DNA of 37,231 nucleotides. It comes from Planctomycetota bacterium. GTDB lineage: Bacteria; Planctomycetota; Uabimicrobiia; Uabimicrobiales; Uabimicrobiaceae. Shown here one piece after another: positions 1 to 8,767 of the stretch. The translations under genes and the position numbers were made by a program. How positions within the stretch are numbered: position 1 is the stretch's first letter; each line of letters starts with the position of its first letter. The DNA lies in assembly GCA_029260735.1 (NCBI GenBank), contig JAJDCR010000103.1:1-37231 (forward strand), given 5' to 3'. The notes beneath the pieces are model-generated. The model made no database searches. It saw nothing but the letters and a program-made list of their open reading frames with translations, and was not told where the DNA came from.

Positions 1-80
1 AAAGGCCCTTGTGGTTGTCCGTTACGCCTACTAAGAACAAGGAAATTTGGAGGAATTCTCAGGCTACCAAGGGCAGAAAA

Positions 81-1400
81 TCACTCCATCGGTTTTTGCA
101 AAATATAGCTGATATCCCTCTCTTGTCCTTTCTCCAAAACAGTCAGGGTAATAGAATCCCCTTCTTTGTGTCCGGCTAATCGAAACCAAGCCATAAAAGG
201 GCGACCAAAAAGATCAGGGCTTTCTCCATTTACGGCAATGACGACATGATTTCCACGGAGTCCTGCTCGAAAAGCGGGCAATCTATTTGGTTTATTCCCC
301 ATCCAAGGGCGAATTGACATTTTCCCTTTTCCTGAATGAGGTCCTTTTAGAGGCCATCCAAAACCAGGCCACATTCCAATGTTCCCATCAGCAACAGAGG
401 CTCGCCAGGAAAGTTCTGTTGCACGCCAACCCTTTTCTAGGTCTAAAGAGCCGAAGTGGAGATTTTCCCCACGAAACCAATAGACTTTGAGAGAGCCGTC
501 TTCTGGGGGGCCACGGTGGAGAACTCCTCGAAAATCAGTTTGGCCGAAAAGTTTTTGATCTTCTGCCGCAGCGAGAATGTCTCCTTTTCTTAAACCTATT
601 TGCTCGGCTGGACTTTGTGCTTTTACCTCATCGACTTTTAGTCCGTGGTCTCGGTTTAAGACAATGCCAACATTTTCAGGAAGAGGCCACATTTGGAGAT
701 CTTCTCTTCCTCGAAAGGTTCCTTTTCGAATGGCGGGCTCTCGTAAGACTTCGGCGACTTGGTGGCAGTGAAGACAGCTTTGTTTTTGGACGTATTTTCT
801 TTCCTTAATCCAAGAAGAAAATCCTGCCAGTTTGGTCGGAGAACGCCAGCGAGAGAGCCTAGGTTTTCTTCCATCGATTTTCCAGCTCGGGCGTTTAGAG
901 TTATAATGGTGGTCTAGGACTCTCTTTAGGGTATTAACGAGAGCTTTTTCACTGATCCTTGTTTTATCAGAAACATGATCGCGTCCTCCAAAAACGGAGT
1001 AGGTTTCTCCCTTTGGAGAGAGAAAATAGCCCCACCAAGAAAGATCTAAATCTTGGTAGCCTTCTATATCAAAAATCTCTAAATTTAATCTGCGAGCATC
1101 GGTTAAACGTACTGTGATAAAGTGCTTTAACCAAGGGGTAAGTTGAGGGCTTCCTGCAAGAACCACTCGGTCGAAGTCACTGCACTGCTTACAGGGAAGA
1201 CATCGAAAAGTGACAAAAAGAGGTCGATTTGTTTTTTGTGCTTCTTGTAAGGCTTTCCCTAAGTATTTTCGCCAAACGACTTCATTTTGAGGCTGGGGGT
1301 AGTTTCCGGAAAGAGGTTCTCTAAGGATATTAAGCCATTGATCTGCCCAAAGCGAGCCCGTCAGAAAAAAACAAAAGCAAAACAAAAAATATTTTTTCAT
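81..1400 (-). CDS. Secreted thioredoxin-like / CxxCH / PDZ protein
   Basis: The 439-residue protein starts with a signal peptide (residues 1-19, ending SLWA-DQ). A thioredoxin-like segment follows, with the Cys cluster CLPCKQC near residue 67. A single CLHCH motif near residue 209 matches a c-type haem attachment site. Next is a PDZ domain (about 245-315, containing SPAEQIGLRKGDIL), and a second PDZ-like stretch lies near the C-terminus (FRAGLRGNHVVIAVNG). This combination suggests an exported redox or quality-control protein; secretion is inferred from the signal peptide. Its ATG overlaps the stop codon of the upstream HEAT-repeat gene by one base (TAATG), so the two are translationally coupled. 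Whether CLHCH really carries haem is unknown. The substrate is unknown. Confidence 0.75.
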   Translation of the reverse strand: MKKYFLFCFCFFLTGSLWADQWLNILREPLSGNYPQPQNEVVWRKYLGKALQEAQKTNRPLFVTFRCLPCKQCSDFDRVVLAGSPQLTPWLKHFITVRLTDARRLNLEIFDIEGYQDLDLSWWGYFLSPKGETYSVFGGRDHVSDKTRISEKALVNTLKRVLDHHYNSKRPSWKIDGRKPRLSRWRSPTKLAGFSSWIKERKYVQKQSCLHCHQVAEVLREPAIRKGTFRGREDLQMWPLPENVGIVLNRDHGLKVDEVKAQSPAEQIGLRKGDILAAAEDQKLFGQTDFRGVLHRGPPEDGSLKVYWFRGENLHFGSLDLEKGWRATELSWRASVADGNIGMWPGFGWPLKGPHSGKGKMSIRPWMGNKPNRLPAFRAGLRGNHVVIAVNGESPDLFGRPFMAWFRLAGHKEGDSITLTVLEKGQERDISYILQKPME

Positions 1401-2875
1401 TATTTTTTACTTTCTTTAGATGCCTGATAAGTTTTTAAAATCTGTTCTATTTTTGTTTTGGCCTGAGAGTCTGTTGTTGTCTCTTTTATTTGTTCTAAAA
1501 TCCAAAGTAAACGCTCCTCTAGGGAAGCATTTTTTTGCTCTAAGATTTTTTCTACCCAAGGCAGAACTTTTTCTTTATACAAGACTATATTCTTGGTCGC
1601 ATAGTCGGCAATCAGTTTGTTTTTATCCGCTAAAGATTGAAATAAAGCTTTCAGGACAATTTTTTGTGGTTGTCCGATTTGGACGAGAGTTTTTAAAGCT
1701 AAAAATCGAGCTTGAGGATTTTCGTAGTTCAAAGCAAGCAAGAGAGCAGGAACTGCCCGAGGGCCAATTTGACCTAAAGCCCAGGAAGCATTTTCTTGGA
1801 CAGGAAGAAGAGGATCGGCCAAAGTTTTGATTAGAAGAGCAGTGGCAGGAAGAGCAGGATTCCCTATTTTTCCTAGGGCCCAAGCAGAGAATCGGCGCAC
1901 TTTTCCGTCTTTGTTTTCTAAATACTCCATGAGAGTGGGCACACCCTTTTCTCCCATTTGGGCAAGAGCATTTGCCGCGGTATAGCGAATACGAGTATCT
2001 CTTTCCAGGAGCAATTTTCCCAAGACAGAAGAGACTTCAGCAACAGGTTCTTGGATCTCTCCTAAAAGCTGGATCAAAGTTAAGCGCGTGAATACTTCTT
2101 TAGGCTTCTCTTCAATGGTTTGGATTAAAAAAGGAGAGGCTTTTTCCCCCATCGCTTTTATGGCACGAGTAAACTTGGGTTTTATATGAGAAGGAGAAGA
2201 AGATAACTGTAAAATTAAGTCGGGCACCAAACTAGAAACACCAGGGCCGATTTTAGCAATTGCCGTAACCGCACTATAGCGCAGTTGTAAAGAAGAGGAA
2301 GCTAAAGCTTGCTGCAAAAGAGGAAGAGCCTCTTGGCCTTCCCCGCCCAGTTTTCCCGCCAACCAAATAACATAGCTCTGGGTTTGGATCTTTGAGCTTT
2401 TCTGAAAAACCTCAGGTAAATACTCTAATACTACTGGCCCCATTTTAGCCAGAGCAAAAGCCGCTTGCGAGCGAACATTGCTGGCAGGATCATCGAGAGT
2501 CATGGCCAGTTCTTTTAGGGCAGGAGAAGCTTCTGGGCCAATAGCCCCCAAAATCATGACAGACTGCGACCGTTTCTCTTCTTCTGGCTTTTTTAAACCT
2601 TCGATAAGCTCAGAGAGTAGACTTGAGTCTCTTTTTGCCATGGCTCGAAAGGTACTTGCAGTAAATTTTCTTACTTGAGGATCTTTGTTACTTAAACTCT
2701 GGGCCAAGTAAGGTAGGGCTTTTTTTCCTACTTGTAAAAGCTCATTTTTTATTTCTTCTTGGCGTTTTTCGTTGGCCGAAGGCACTTCTTTTAAGAGACC
2801 GGAAACCCTTTCATTGGCTTCGATAAAAAGAAAACTACTCATTAGAAAAATTAAAATAACAATCCAATATTGCAT
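1400..2875 (-). CDS. Secreted HEAT-repeat protein
   Basis: The 491-residue protein has an N-terminal hydrophobic segment (residues 1-20, signal peptide or anchor). Repeated helical units of about 36-40 residues follow, with the HEAT/PBS-lyase-like pattern (for example VRSQAAFALAKMGP, IRYTAANALAQMGE, VRRFSAWALGKIGN, VQENASWALGQIGP). Such solenoids are protein-protein scaffolds and no catalytic motif is visible. The ATG chosen gives the hydrophobic N-terminus, although no strong Shine-Dalgarno precedes it. The gene ends on the first base of the thioredoxin/PDZ gene downstream, so they probably form one transcript. A specific function cannot be given. Confidence 0.75.
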   Translation of the reverse strand: MQYWIVILIFLMSSFLFIEANERVSGLLKEVPSANEKRQEEIKNELLQVGKKALPYLAQSLSNKDPQVRKFTASTFRAMAKRDSSLLSELIEGLKKPEEEKRSQSVMILGAIGPEASPALKELAMTLDDPASNVRSQAAFALAKMGPVVLEYLPEVFQKSSKIQTQSYVIWLAGKLGGEGQEALPLLQQALASSSLQLRYSAVTAIAKIGPGVSSLVPDLILQLSSSPSHIKPKFTRAIKAMGEKASPFLIQTIEEKPKEVFTRLTLIQLLGEIQEPVAEVSSVLGKLLLERDTRIRYTAANALAQMGEKGVPTLMEYLENKDGKVRRFSAWALGKIGNPALPATALLIKTLADPLLPVQENASWALGQIGPRAVPALLLALNYENPQARFLALKTLVQIGQPQKIVLKALFQSLADKNKLIADYATKNIVLYKEKVLPWVEKILEQKNASLEERLLWILEQIKETTTDSQAKTKIEQILKTYQASKESKK

Positions 2876-2915
2876 AGCGGGCCTGTTTAAATTTTTATAT
2901 GTTGCGGGAAGGGGG

Positions 2916-4142
2916 TTAAATGTACTCTTTGTCTTCTCTTTTTTCTCTTTCTTCTTGGGAATTGTCCTGAGAAATAGCCTGATGGTATTTTTCTAAGAGG
3001 TCTTTATTTTCTTCGCTGAGTTGATGCCCATGCCGAGTTAGAGCATCTTGAATAAGTTGCTCCAGTGCTACTCGCTCATGGCAAGTGAGGCTTCCTCCAT
3101 CAATAACTTTTCGACTGGTTGCTAAGTTCCATAAATTCCCTAATTTAACAGATCCTTGGACTGTTTCTATCATCTGCTTTAGCTCTTCAGCTCTTTGAAT
3201 TTGAATACTCGAATCAATAACATTTGGATCAACATTAAAAACAACTCCGGTAATTTCTGAGAGAGGAAGAGCAAACTTTCCTTGGGCAAAACCTCCTTCT
3301 ACATAAGAGGAGAGTTCTTTTTCTGTAATATGAACAACTTGGTGCGCTCCTAAAGAACTTAAGACAGATAGGAGAGGGAGAAGGCCGATTATGCCGCCAA
3401 AAAAGCCCACGAGAAGTACACGAAAGATTGTTGGGAAAGGCATAGAAAAGGCAAAAAGAGCTATCCCGCCTCCGATTAAAAGGAAGGGAAGAGTGGAAGG
3501 GAAATTGCTTCTCTTTTTCCAGCGAATAATAGTCTCGGAGTTTCTTTTCGTGACGTCAAATAAGGGTAAAGAAGGAGCCTCTTTTTTAGTGGAAGAGTGA
3601 GTCAATTCAACTCGAGAGCGAAGATGATGGACAAATTTATCAGCCTCTTCCCGAGAAGAATATTTTCCCAAGGTCCAAGTCGCTCCGTCACATTTATGCA
3701 TCTCAGCGTGGTAAGTAATCGTGGTTCTGCTTCTTGTATTACTTCCCGAACCACTTGTGCTTGTCGAAACATGGCGGCTAACATGAAATCTACGGATGGC
3801 GGTATAGGGAATATAGCACGTCTGGTCATCACTATCCCAAACATTTTGAATCACCTGAAGCCGCCCGGACTTATTTTGAAAGACGAGCTTTTGAGGCATC
3901 CCTGCTTGGTTGCCTCCTGCGACAGAAAAACCAAGGACGATAAGACCTATGTATGCCACTATAAATCCCACCGATGCTTCTTCTATATAAACGTTCTGAG
4001 ACCATAGATAGCCACCAGTTAAAACTAGAATAATTCCTGCAGATATGGATATGGTATTCCATGTTCTTTGTTTTTCAATAGGATAGAGGAGCTCTAGGGC
4101 GGGAGAACTGGGAGTGTCGAATTCATCTATAATGTAATTCAC
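2916..4142 (-). CDS. Membrane protein of unknown function
   Basis: I do not recognise the family. The preferred start is a GTG at 4140-4142 with AAAGGA just upstream (about 4148-4153), giving 408 residues; an upstream ATG at 4184 would add 14 residues with no good ribosome site. Two hydrophobic segments lie near residues 28-65 and two more near 215-265, so the protein probably has four membrane spans with a cytoplasmic or periplasmic loop between them. That loop contains a Ser/Thr/Arg-rich low-complexity stretch (STSTSGSGSNTRSRTT). The C-terminus is charged (QDNSQEEREKREDKEYI). It lies 40 bp upstream of the HEAT-repeat gene on the same strand and may be co-transcribed with it. Confidence 0.6.
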   Translation of the reverse strand: MNYIIDEFDTPSSPALELLYPIEKQRTWNTISISAGIILVLTGGYLWSQNVYIEEASVGFIVAYIGLIVLGFSVAGGNQAGMPQKLVFQNKSGRLQVIQNVWDSDDQTCYIPYTAIRRFHVSRHVSTSTSGSGSNTRSRTTITYHAEMHKCDGATWTLGKYSSREEADKFVHHLRSRVELTHSSTKKEAPSLPLFDVTKRNSETIIRWKKRSNFPSTLPFLLIGGGIALFAFSMPFPTIFRVLLVGFFGGIIGLLPLLSVLSSLGAHQVVHITEKELSSYVEGGFAQGKFALPLSEITGVVFNVDPNVIDSSIQIQRAEELKQMIETVQGSVKLGNLWNLATSRKVIDGGSLTCHERVALEQLIQDALTRHGHQLSEENKDLLEKYHQAISQDNSQEEREKREDKEYI

Positions 4143-4282
4143 AGGATTCCTTTCGCATGAAAAAAACAAATTGACTACATACATACATTATACTTTTGTC
4201 ATAGTTTGCACGCAGTAATTTTTTTGAATTTTTGCGAAAGGTGAGGGAAAAAATCAAGAACGTACTTTGTGCCTCTCGTAAT

Positions 4283-4352
4283 TCGAGTCGTGCTCGTAAT
4301 CTTAATCGTACTCGTAATCGAAAATAAAGAAAAGATTACGATTACGACTCGA
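4283..4352. repeat. GATTACGA-type imperfect inverted repeat
   Basis: Arms 4283-4301 and 4334-4352 are inverted copies matching at 17 of 19 positions. Between them the octamer CTCGTAAT recurs as a short direct repeat. The region lies between the membrane-protein gene and the redoxin gene, with no reading frame in it. It is repetitive intergenic DNA that could fold into a hairpin. No T-run follows either arm, so it is not a standard terminator. Confidence 0.55.
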
Positions 4353-4429
4353 GCCACGATCTTTGCTTAGTTTCATTCTTATATTTCTGCTTCACAAAAC
4401 ATTGCAAAAAAGCTGAACGAGGACACGCC

Positions 4430-5086
4430 CTAATGCATTCCTTTAGTCGAGTTAGGCAAGTTAGAGTGTTTGTACTTAACCGCGCAACCATAAGAAATAG
4501 TTCTTTTTACGACGATAGGTTGACCAGTGAGTAAAGCATCTAACGCTTGAGCTACGTAGTTATCTGCCTTAGTCACATCTTCGTCCGCTAAGTTTTTGAC
4601 ATTATCAATAGCTCCGTTATAAACAACAAGGCCTTCTTGGTTTAGAACGAACATATGAGGAGTTGTTTTGGCTCCATAGAGATGCCCCACTGTGCCCGAC
4701 TCGTCTATAAGATAGGCTGTCGGCTTAGCTTCTAGAGACAATAACCTCTTTTGAGTCTCTGATATGCTCAAGTAACCTGGGTTACCAGGAGCAGAAGAAC
4801 AAATCGTAAACCAAACGACATCTTGCTTGCGGTATTTTTCTTGAAGTTTCTGCATATTTTTACTTGTGTACTGTTTTCCTGCACAAGGACAGTCAAGACT
4901 TGTCCATTCCAAGACAATGATTTTCCCCTTGTACTGAGAAAGAGAGTACTCTTGGCCATCGACGCCTGGTAAGGTAAAGTTCTTAAAGCTTGTCGGGCCA
5001 CCTACTCGATGACAGGCAGCAAAAAATATAGCAGAAAATAATAAAGCGCAAGTAATAAGAGCTATTTTCTTGAGAAAAATTTTCAT
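4430..5086 (-). CDS. Redoxin-domain lipoprotein (AhpC/TSA-type)
   Basis: The 218-residue protein has an N-terminal hydrophobic segment ending in a lipobox-like FFAAC (Cys25), so it is probably a lipid-anchored extracytoplasmic protein. The body has the thioredoxin/peroxiredoxin fold of the AhpC/TSA redoxin family: a FTLPGVDGQEYSLSQYKGK opening, then a WTSLDCPCAGKQ active-site loop (Cys66, Cys68), a TPHMFVLNQEG strand, and a C-terminal GCAVKY motif seen in redoxin-only relatives. The CPC spacing is not the classic CxxC of thioredoxin. It starts 30 bp after the ferredoxin gene with AAAGGG upstream. As the last gene of the nap-type operon it may serve thiol or haem-Cys maintenance; that role is inferred. 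Confidence 0.75.
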   Translation of the reverse strand: MKIFLKKIALITCALLFSAIFFAACHRVGGPTSFKNFTLPGVDGQEYSLSQYKGKIIVLEWTSLDCPCAGKQYTSKNMQKLQEKYRKQDVVWFTICSSAPGNPGYLSISETQKRLLSLEAKPTAYLIDESGTVGHLYGAKTTPHMFVLNQEGLVVYNGAIDNVKNLADEDVTKADNYVAQALDALLTGQPIVVKRTISYGCAVKYKHSNLPNSTKGMH

Positions 5087-5116
5087 GATAGTTTGCCCTT
5101 TCTAGGCTATAAAAGT

Positions 5117-5692
5117 TCAATCTAGTTGAGGAAGAAATTCGATGGCCCGAGGATCAGATTCACAGTGAAAGACACAGAGCCCGCATCCCACGCAAAGTGA
5201 AGGATCTAAATGCGGTTTTCGTCCTCTCATTTTAATGGCCTTAACATCACCAGGACAAACAACCGCGCACTCATCGCAAAGAATTCCCTGCTCATTTAAG
5301 CAATTTTCCTGATTTAAACTTACCTTGGCAATCGCTTGTATTTTAGTATCCTCTTCTTTTCGTAAAGCTCCGCTAGGACAAGCAGTGATACAAGGCATAT
5401 CCCGGCACCAACGGCAGGGATTTTTATTCAACTGGATAAAGGGAGTCGGAGAATTTCCTTTGTCCTTCTTTTCAAGTAGCTCAATAACATCAAAAGGGCA
5501 TGCTTGAGCGCATTCCCCACAACTTTGGCAAGTTTTTAAGAAATCCTCTTCGTTGGGTAAAGCTCCCGGAGGACGTACATAGATTTCCAGCTCTTTTTTG
5601 GGACTTTCTTGACTTTCTGAGGCAGGATGGATTTCGCGGACAAATTCTTGTAACGCTTGCCGAAAAAATTGCCTTCTATTAATAGGTTTCAT
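5117..5692 (-). CDS. NapF/NapG-like polyferredoxin
   Basis: Starting at MKPINRRQFF (5690-5692), the product has 191 residues. Four Cys clusters can be read: C55-x2-C-x2-C-x3-CP, C93-x2-C-x4-C-x3-CP, a third around C131/C139/C142/C146-P, and C167-x2-C-x2-C-x3-C. Up to four [4Fe-4S] clusters are therefore expected. The N-terminus has a twin-Arg RRQFF but no long hydrophobic stretch after it, so it may stay cytoplasmic like NapF. The start codon lies one base after the stop of the upstream polyferredoxin gene (TAA-A-TG spacing), showing coupled translation. It probably passes electrons to or from its membrane partner. An upstream in-frame start at 5728 would lie inside the previous gene and is less likely. 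Confidence 0.75.
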   Translation of the reverse strand: MKPINRRQFFRQALQEFVREIHPASESQESPKKELEIYVRPPGALPNEEDFLKTCQSCGECAQACPFDVIELLEKKDKGNSPTPFIQLNKNPCRWCRDMPCITACPSGALRKEEDTKIQAIAKVSLNQENCLNEQGILCDECAVVCPGDVKAIKMRGRKPHLDPSLCVGCGLCVFHCESDPRAIEFLPQLD

Positions 5693-5693
5693 T

Positions 5694-7238
5694 TTACATT
5701 CCCGTCCGCATTTCCATAGGCTGAGCAATTAGCCATAAACTAAAACTAGAGTAGAAAATCATTGTCACCATTAGAGGCAAAAGACTTCGCAGTTTACTTA
5801 CGGAAGAACTTTGAAACATTTGATTTGCTAAGCGATCAGCAATCTTCACTCCATAGACGTGACCTACAAGAATCAAGATCACTTGAACCCACCAGACAGT
5901 TTCTAAGGAAAGAGAAGCAGCATAGGTATTTTTAGCGGTACCAAAAATGTCCCACCCAAAGCCAAAAGGATCGCTTAAAGCAGGAATGATATATTGCCCT
6001 TCCATAAAGAAATGCATGCTGTTATGAGCCAAATGATAGAAGAGAGCTACTGGAATTAAGGAATAGGCAAAGGTTTTAAAAATTTGCTGAGGAGAGACTT
6101 CCGTGCTTTTTGTCAGCCGATGGGAAATCTTTGCTCCTAACCAAAAAATCAGAAAAGGAAGAAGCGTTAAGAGTATCATTAAAACCGTAAAAACAAAAAG
6201 TTTACCAAAGCCCGTGTGCACACGTAGCAAGTCGTTGACTCTTGTCCATTGAGGAGTCATCGTTATTCCATGAAAACTTGTCAAAGCAAGTAAGACCACT
6301 GCCATAACCGCTTCGTCCATCCGAAATTTTTCTTTCCGCATGAGGTCAGTTGCCGGAGGGCGTATGTTAATCGCCAAATTGTCGTGAGGACAAGCCCGAA
6401 CGCATTCGGTGCAGAGAGTGCAGTAGGTATTTTCTTGTAAATATCCTGGAAAAAGATTAAGAGAGCAACCTGTGTCGGTACTGGTTCCTTTAACACAGTC
6501 CTTTGTTTTGCAGCTACGGCAAACATCAAAAGATTCTGCCCGCAATTCTACCGGACTAAAAAGAGCGTAAATACCACTAATTCTTCCGACCAAACAAACA
6601 TAGCGACAAAAGGCTCTTTTCTCGAAAAGAATCGCCAAAAGAACAGCCATTGCTCCCATCCCTAGCCCTAAAAGAGCCGTTGTTGAGGGGGATTTAGTGA
6701 CACCAAATCCTAACTCTATCCAGGTTAATAGAATAAAGAGAGCGAGAGCAGGATAAAGATTACGAAGAAACTTGGGCCATTTCCACTCAAATCCTATTTT
6801 TTTGATCCGAGAAGCGAGAGAGCCTGAAGTGAAAAGACTGGCAAAGCCTTCCCAAGGACAGATCATGCAAAAACCTTTGCCGAATCCCAAAATAATAAAT
6901 ATCAATAAAGCCCACCACCAAGTCCAAGTTAAAACTGTCGAAATATTGGAACGTTGGCTTCCAATCAGTCCCGCAACAATAATGAAAGTAAAAAGAATCA
7001 TCGAGATAGACTGGACAAGAATAGGGAAGTATTTTTTTTTGACGAAATATTTAAATAAACGAAAGTTGAGAAGATTCCATCTGGGATAAGAACTTTTTTT
7101 TGATTTTTCTTTGTGTTTATTTAAAAAGAGGTGAGATGCAAGGATTATAATGGCTAAGGCGCTAATTGCCATCCAAGTGGGAATCCCCTCCATAGTATGT
7201 CCTAAGGGGGAGTTAATGCTGCAATTTTCATTTTCCAT
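5694..7238 (-). CDS. NapH/NosR-like membrane polyferredoxin
   Basis: This 514-residue multi-span membrane protein belongs to the 4Fe-4S NapH/NosR/CcoG-like group. The visible Cys motifs are CMICPWE and CRYVCLVG in membrane-adjacent loops, then CRSCKTKDC, and CTLCTECVRACPHD, a ferredoxin-type cluster. About six to eight hydrophobic segments follow a 20-residue periplasmic start, including a long C-terminal membrane part absent from short NapH proteins. Members of this group take electrons from quinol or pass them across the membrane to a periplasmic reductase. It sits between the small anchored protein and the soluble ferredoxin in the nap-type operon, so a second electron-entry module besides NapGH is inferred. 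The exact partner is unknown. Confidence 0.7.
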   Translation of the reverse strand: MENENCSINSPLGHTMEGIPTWMAISALAIIILASHLFLNKHKEKSKKSSYPRWNLLNFRLFKYFVKKKYFPILVQSISMILFTFIIVAGLIGSQRSNISTVLTWTWWWALLIFIILGFGKGFCMICPWEGFASLFTSGSLASRIKKIGFEWKWPKFLRNLYPALALFILLTWIELGFGVTKSPSTTALLGLGMGAMAVLLAILFEKRAFCRYVCLVGRISGIYALFSPVELRAESFDVCRSCKTKDCVKGTSTDTGCSLNLFPGYLQENTYCTLCTECVRACPHDNLAINIRPPATDLMRKEKFRMDEAVMAVVLLALTSFHGITMTPQWTRVNDLLRVHTGFGKLFVFTVLMILLTLLPFLIFWLGAKISHRLTKSTEVSPQQIFKTFAYSLIPVALFYHLAHNSMHFFMEGQYIIPALSDPFGFGWDIFGTAKNTYAASLSLETVWWVQVILILVGHVYGVKIADRLANQMFQSSSVSKLRSLLPLMVTMIFYSSFSLWLIAQPMEMRTGM

Positions 7239-7250
7239 GGTGAATTTTCT

Positions 7251-7844
7251 CTATTTGTTATGACGGGCTTGCTGTTTATCCATCTTTCTATCCTTAAGAA
7301 TCCGAGCTCTTCGAGAACCTACTGCGGCAACTACTATTAAAAAAAGTAAGCTAAGCGCTATCCATTTTCCCCAGTGAATTTTTTGAGAAGTGAGAAGAAA
7401 AGGTATTTTTGTTTTTAAATTATTTTCTTCGAGCAAGGTGACACGAAGAGAATAGTTTCCTGTAGGAGGTAAAATACTTTGGGTGGAGTAGACATTTTCT
7501 TCTTCTGGATGAACAGATTCTATAAAAACAACAGGTTTTTCTCCATCTAGAATTTCCAAATTGACCGGCCCACTATAAACTTTGTTTTTCTCTAGATTAA
7601 AAATAATGAGATAGAGCTTAGCGTTGTTGGGAGTTTGAAGACTCTGCTGCTTTAATCCTTGGAAATCATAGAGTACTAAAGAAAATTCATAGGACTCATT
7701 CTGTCCGAGAAATTCTTCTTGGGGAATCTGAGGATAGTTTTCAAAGTAAGAGAAATGAGGAAGCCCCTTGAAATGATGTCCCCACAAAGGAGAGACCAAG
7801 GAAAAAAGCACACAAAGAATTGGTATTAACCTAATTTTACCCAT
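7251..7844 (-). CDS. Small membrane-anchored extracytoplasmic protein
   Basis: The likely start is the ATG at 7842-7844 (MGKIRLIPILCVL), giving 197 residues. It overlaps the 3' end of napH by 19 bp. A signal peptide (residues 1-22, ending SPLWG-HH) leads into a beta-rich domain of about 130 residues (for example NAKLYLIIFNLEKNKVYSGPVNLEIL). One membrane helix (WIALSLLFLIVVAAVG) and a basic tail close the protein. The HHFKGLPHF opening is His-rich and could bind metal. I do not recognise the family. Its position between two Fe-S membrane proteins suggests a periplasmic assembly or scaffold part of the nitrate-reductase system. Confidence 0.65.
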   Translation of the reverse strand: MGKIRLIPILCVLFSLVSPLWGHHFKGLPHFSYFENYPQIPQEEFLGQNESYEFSLVLYDFQGLKQQSLQTPNNAKLYLIIFNLEKNKVYSGPVNLEILDGEKPVVFIESVHPEEENVYSTQSILPPTGNYSLRVTLLEENNLKTKIPFLLTSQKIHWGKWIALSLLFLIVVAAVGSRRARILKDRKMDKQQARHNK

Positions 7845-8767
7845 GTTTCTCCAACTTTTCCTATCGATAAACATTTAGTAGGACAGGCGACGAGACATTC
7901 TCCACAAAGAGAACAATCTTTACTATCGTCGATCTTTGGATCTACCTTCAGAGGACAGACATCATAACAAATATGACACTCCGGTAAACATTTTTTAGCA
8001 TCTCTACGAACAGAAAAGAGAGATTTACTTCCCATCCATCCCAGAAAACGTCCCGTTGGGCAAATATAGCGACAAGTGAACTGCTGGCCTAGGCATAAAT
8101 CAAAAAGAGAAAAGAGAATTAGGCTAAAGAAAGCTACCGAGATTGTTCCGAAAGCAATTCCATGAAAAATAGTTTGCCCCATAGCAAAATACGGTAAAAT
8201 TAAAATCCAAATCCCATGACCAAAAGACAGAGCTAACAAAAGCCCACCGACTAAAATTCCCCAAGCAAAACCCTTCGAAAGGGAAAGGTTAGGAAAGTAA
8301 AAAAATCCTCCTAAGAGTCTTCTTATTCGAGAAATCGTAAAAAAAAGAAGAGAGGCCGGGCAAATATAAGTGCAAAATACTCGGCCAAAAAGAAGAACTA
8401 GAGTGATGGGCAGGATTAGTCCAAGAACAAATCCCCATTCTAAAGAACGATCTCGCACTAAAATAGAAAAGAAAGCTATGGGGTCGGTGAAAGGAACGCC
8501 CCATAGCCGAATGGACCAAGTCATACCACCAAAGGTTTGGGCCGCCTCCAAAGGGTCGCCAAAAAGGGAAAAAAAAGCATCGGAGCACTCATAGAAAACT
8601 CGCATCGCAGGGCCTGAACTCAGCTCGACCAAACGAGGGTTGTTGTAGCCCATTTTTAAGTTCAAATACTCCGTCCAAAGTCCCAAAAGACAAAGAAGGA
8701 TCAATACAGAAAACCGAGTAAATATGGATAAGGCTAAAAGCTTTTTTCCTGTGTCCAGTTTTCTCAT
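7826..8767 (-). CDS. napH: NapH-type quinol dehydrogenase membrane subunit
   Basis: Starting at MRKLDTGKK (8765-8767) the product has 313 residues, close to usual NapH length. The ATG overlaps the napG stop as ATGA. Several membrane spans are visible, with two conserved loop motifs, C132-TYICP and C232-RYICPTG, typical of NapH/CcoG proteins. The C-terminal domain carries two ferredoxin motifs (C260, C264, C267, C271-P and C285, C288, C291, C295-P). NapH with NapG is known to oxidise quinol and hand electrons to the periplasmic nitrate reductase. The ORF extends upstream to 8827, but that would overlap napG by 64 bp and adds no hydrophobic start. Confidence 0.85.
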   Translation of the reverse strand: MRKLDTGKKLLALSIFTRFSVLILLCLLGLWTEYLNLKMGYNNPRLVELSSGPAMRVFYECSDAFFSLFGDPLEAAQTFGGMTWSIRLWGVPFTDPIAFFSILVRDRSLEWGFVLGLILPITLVLLFGRVFCTYICPASLLFFTISRIRRLLGGFFYFPNLSLSKGFAWGILVGGLLLALSFGHGIWILILPYFAMGQTIFHGIAFGTISVAFFSLILFSLFDLCLGQQFTCRYICPTGRFLGWMGSKSLFSVRRDAKKCLPECHICYDVCPLKVDPKIDDSKDCSLCGECLVACPTKCLSIGKVGETWVKLG

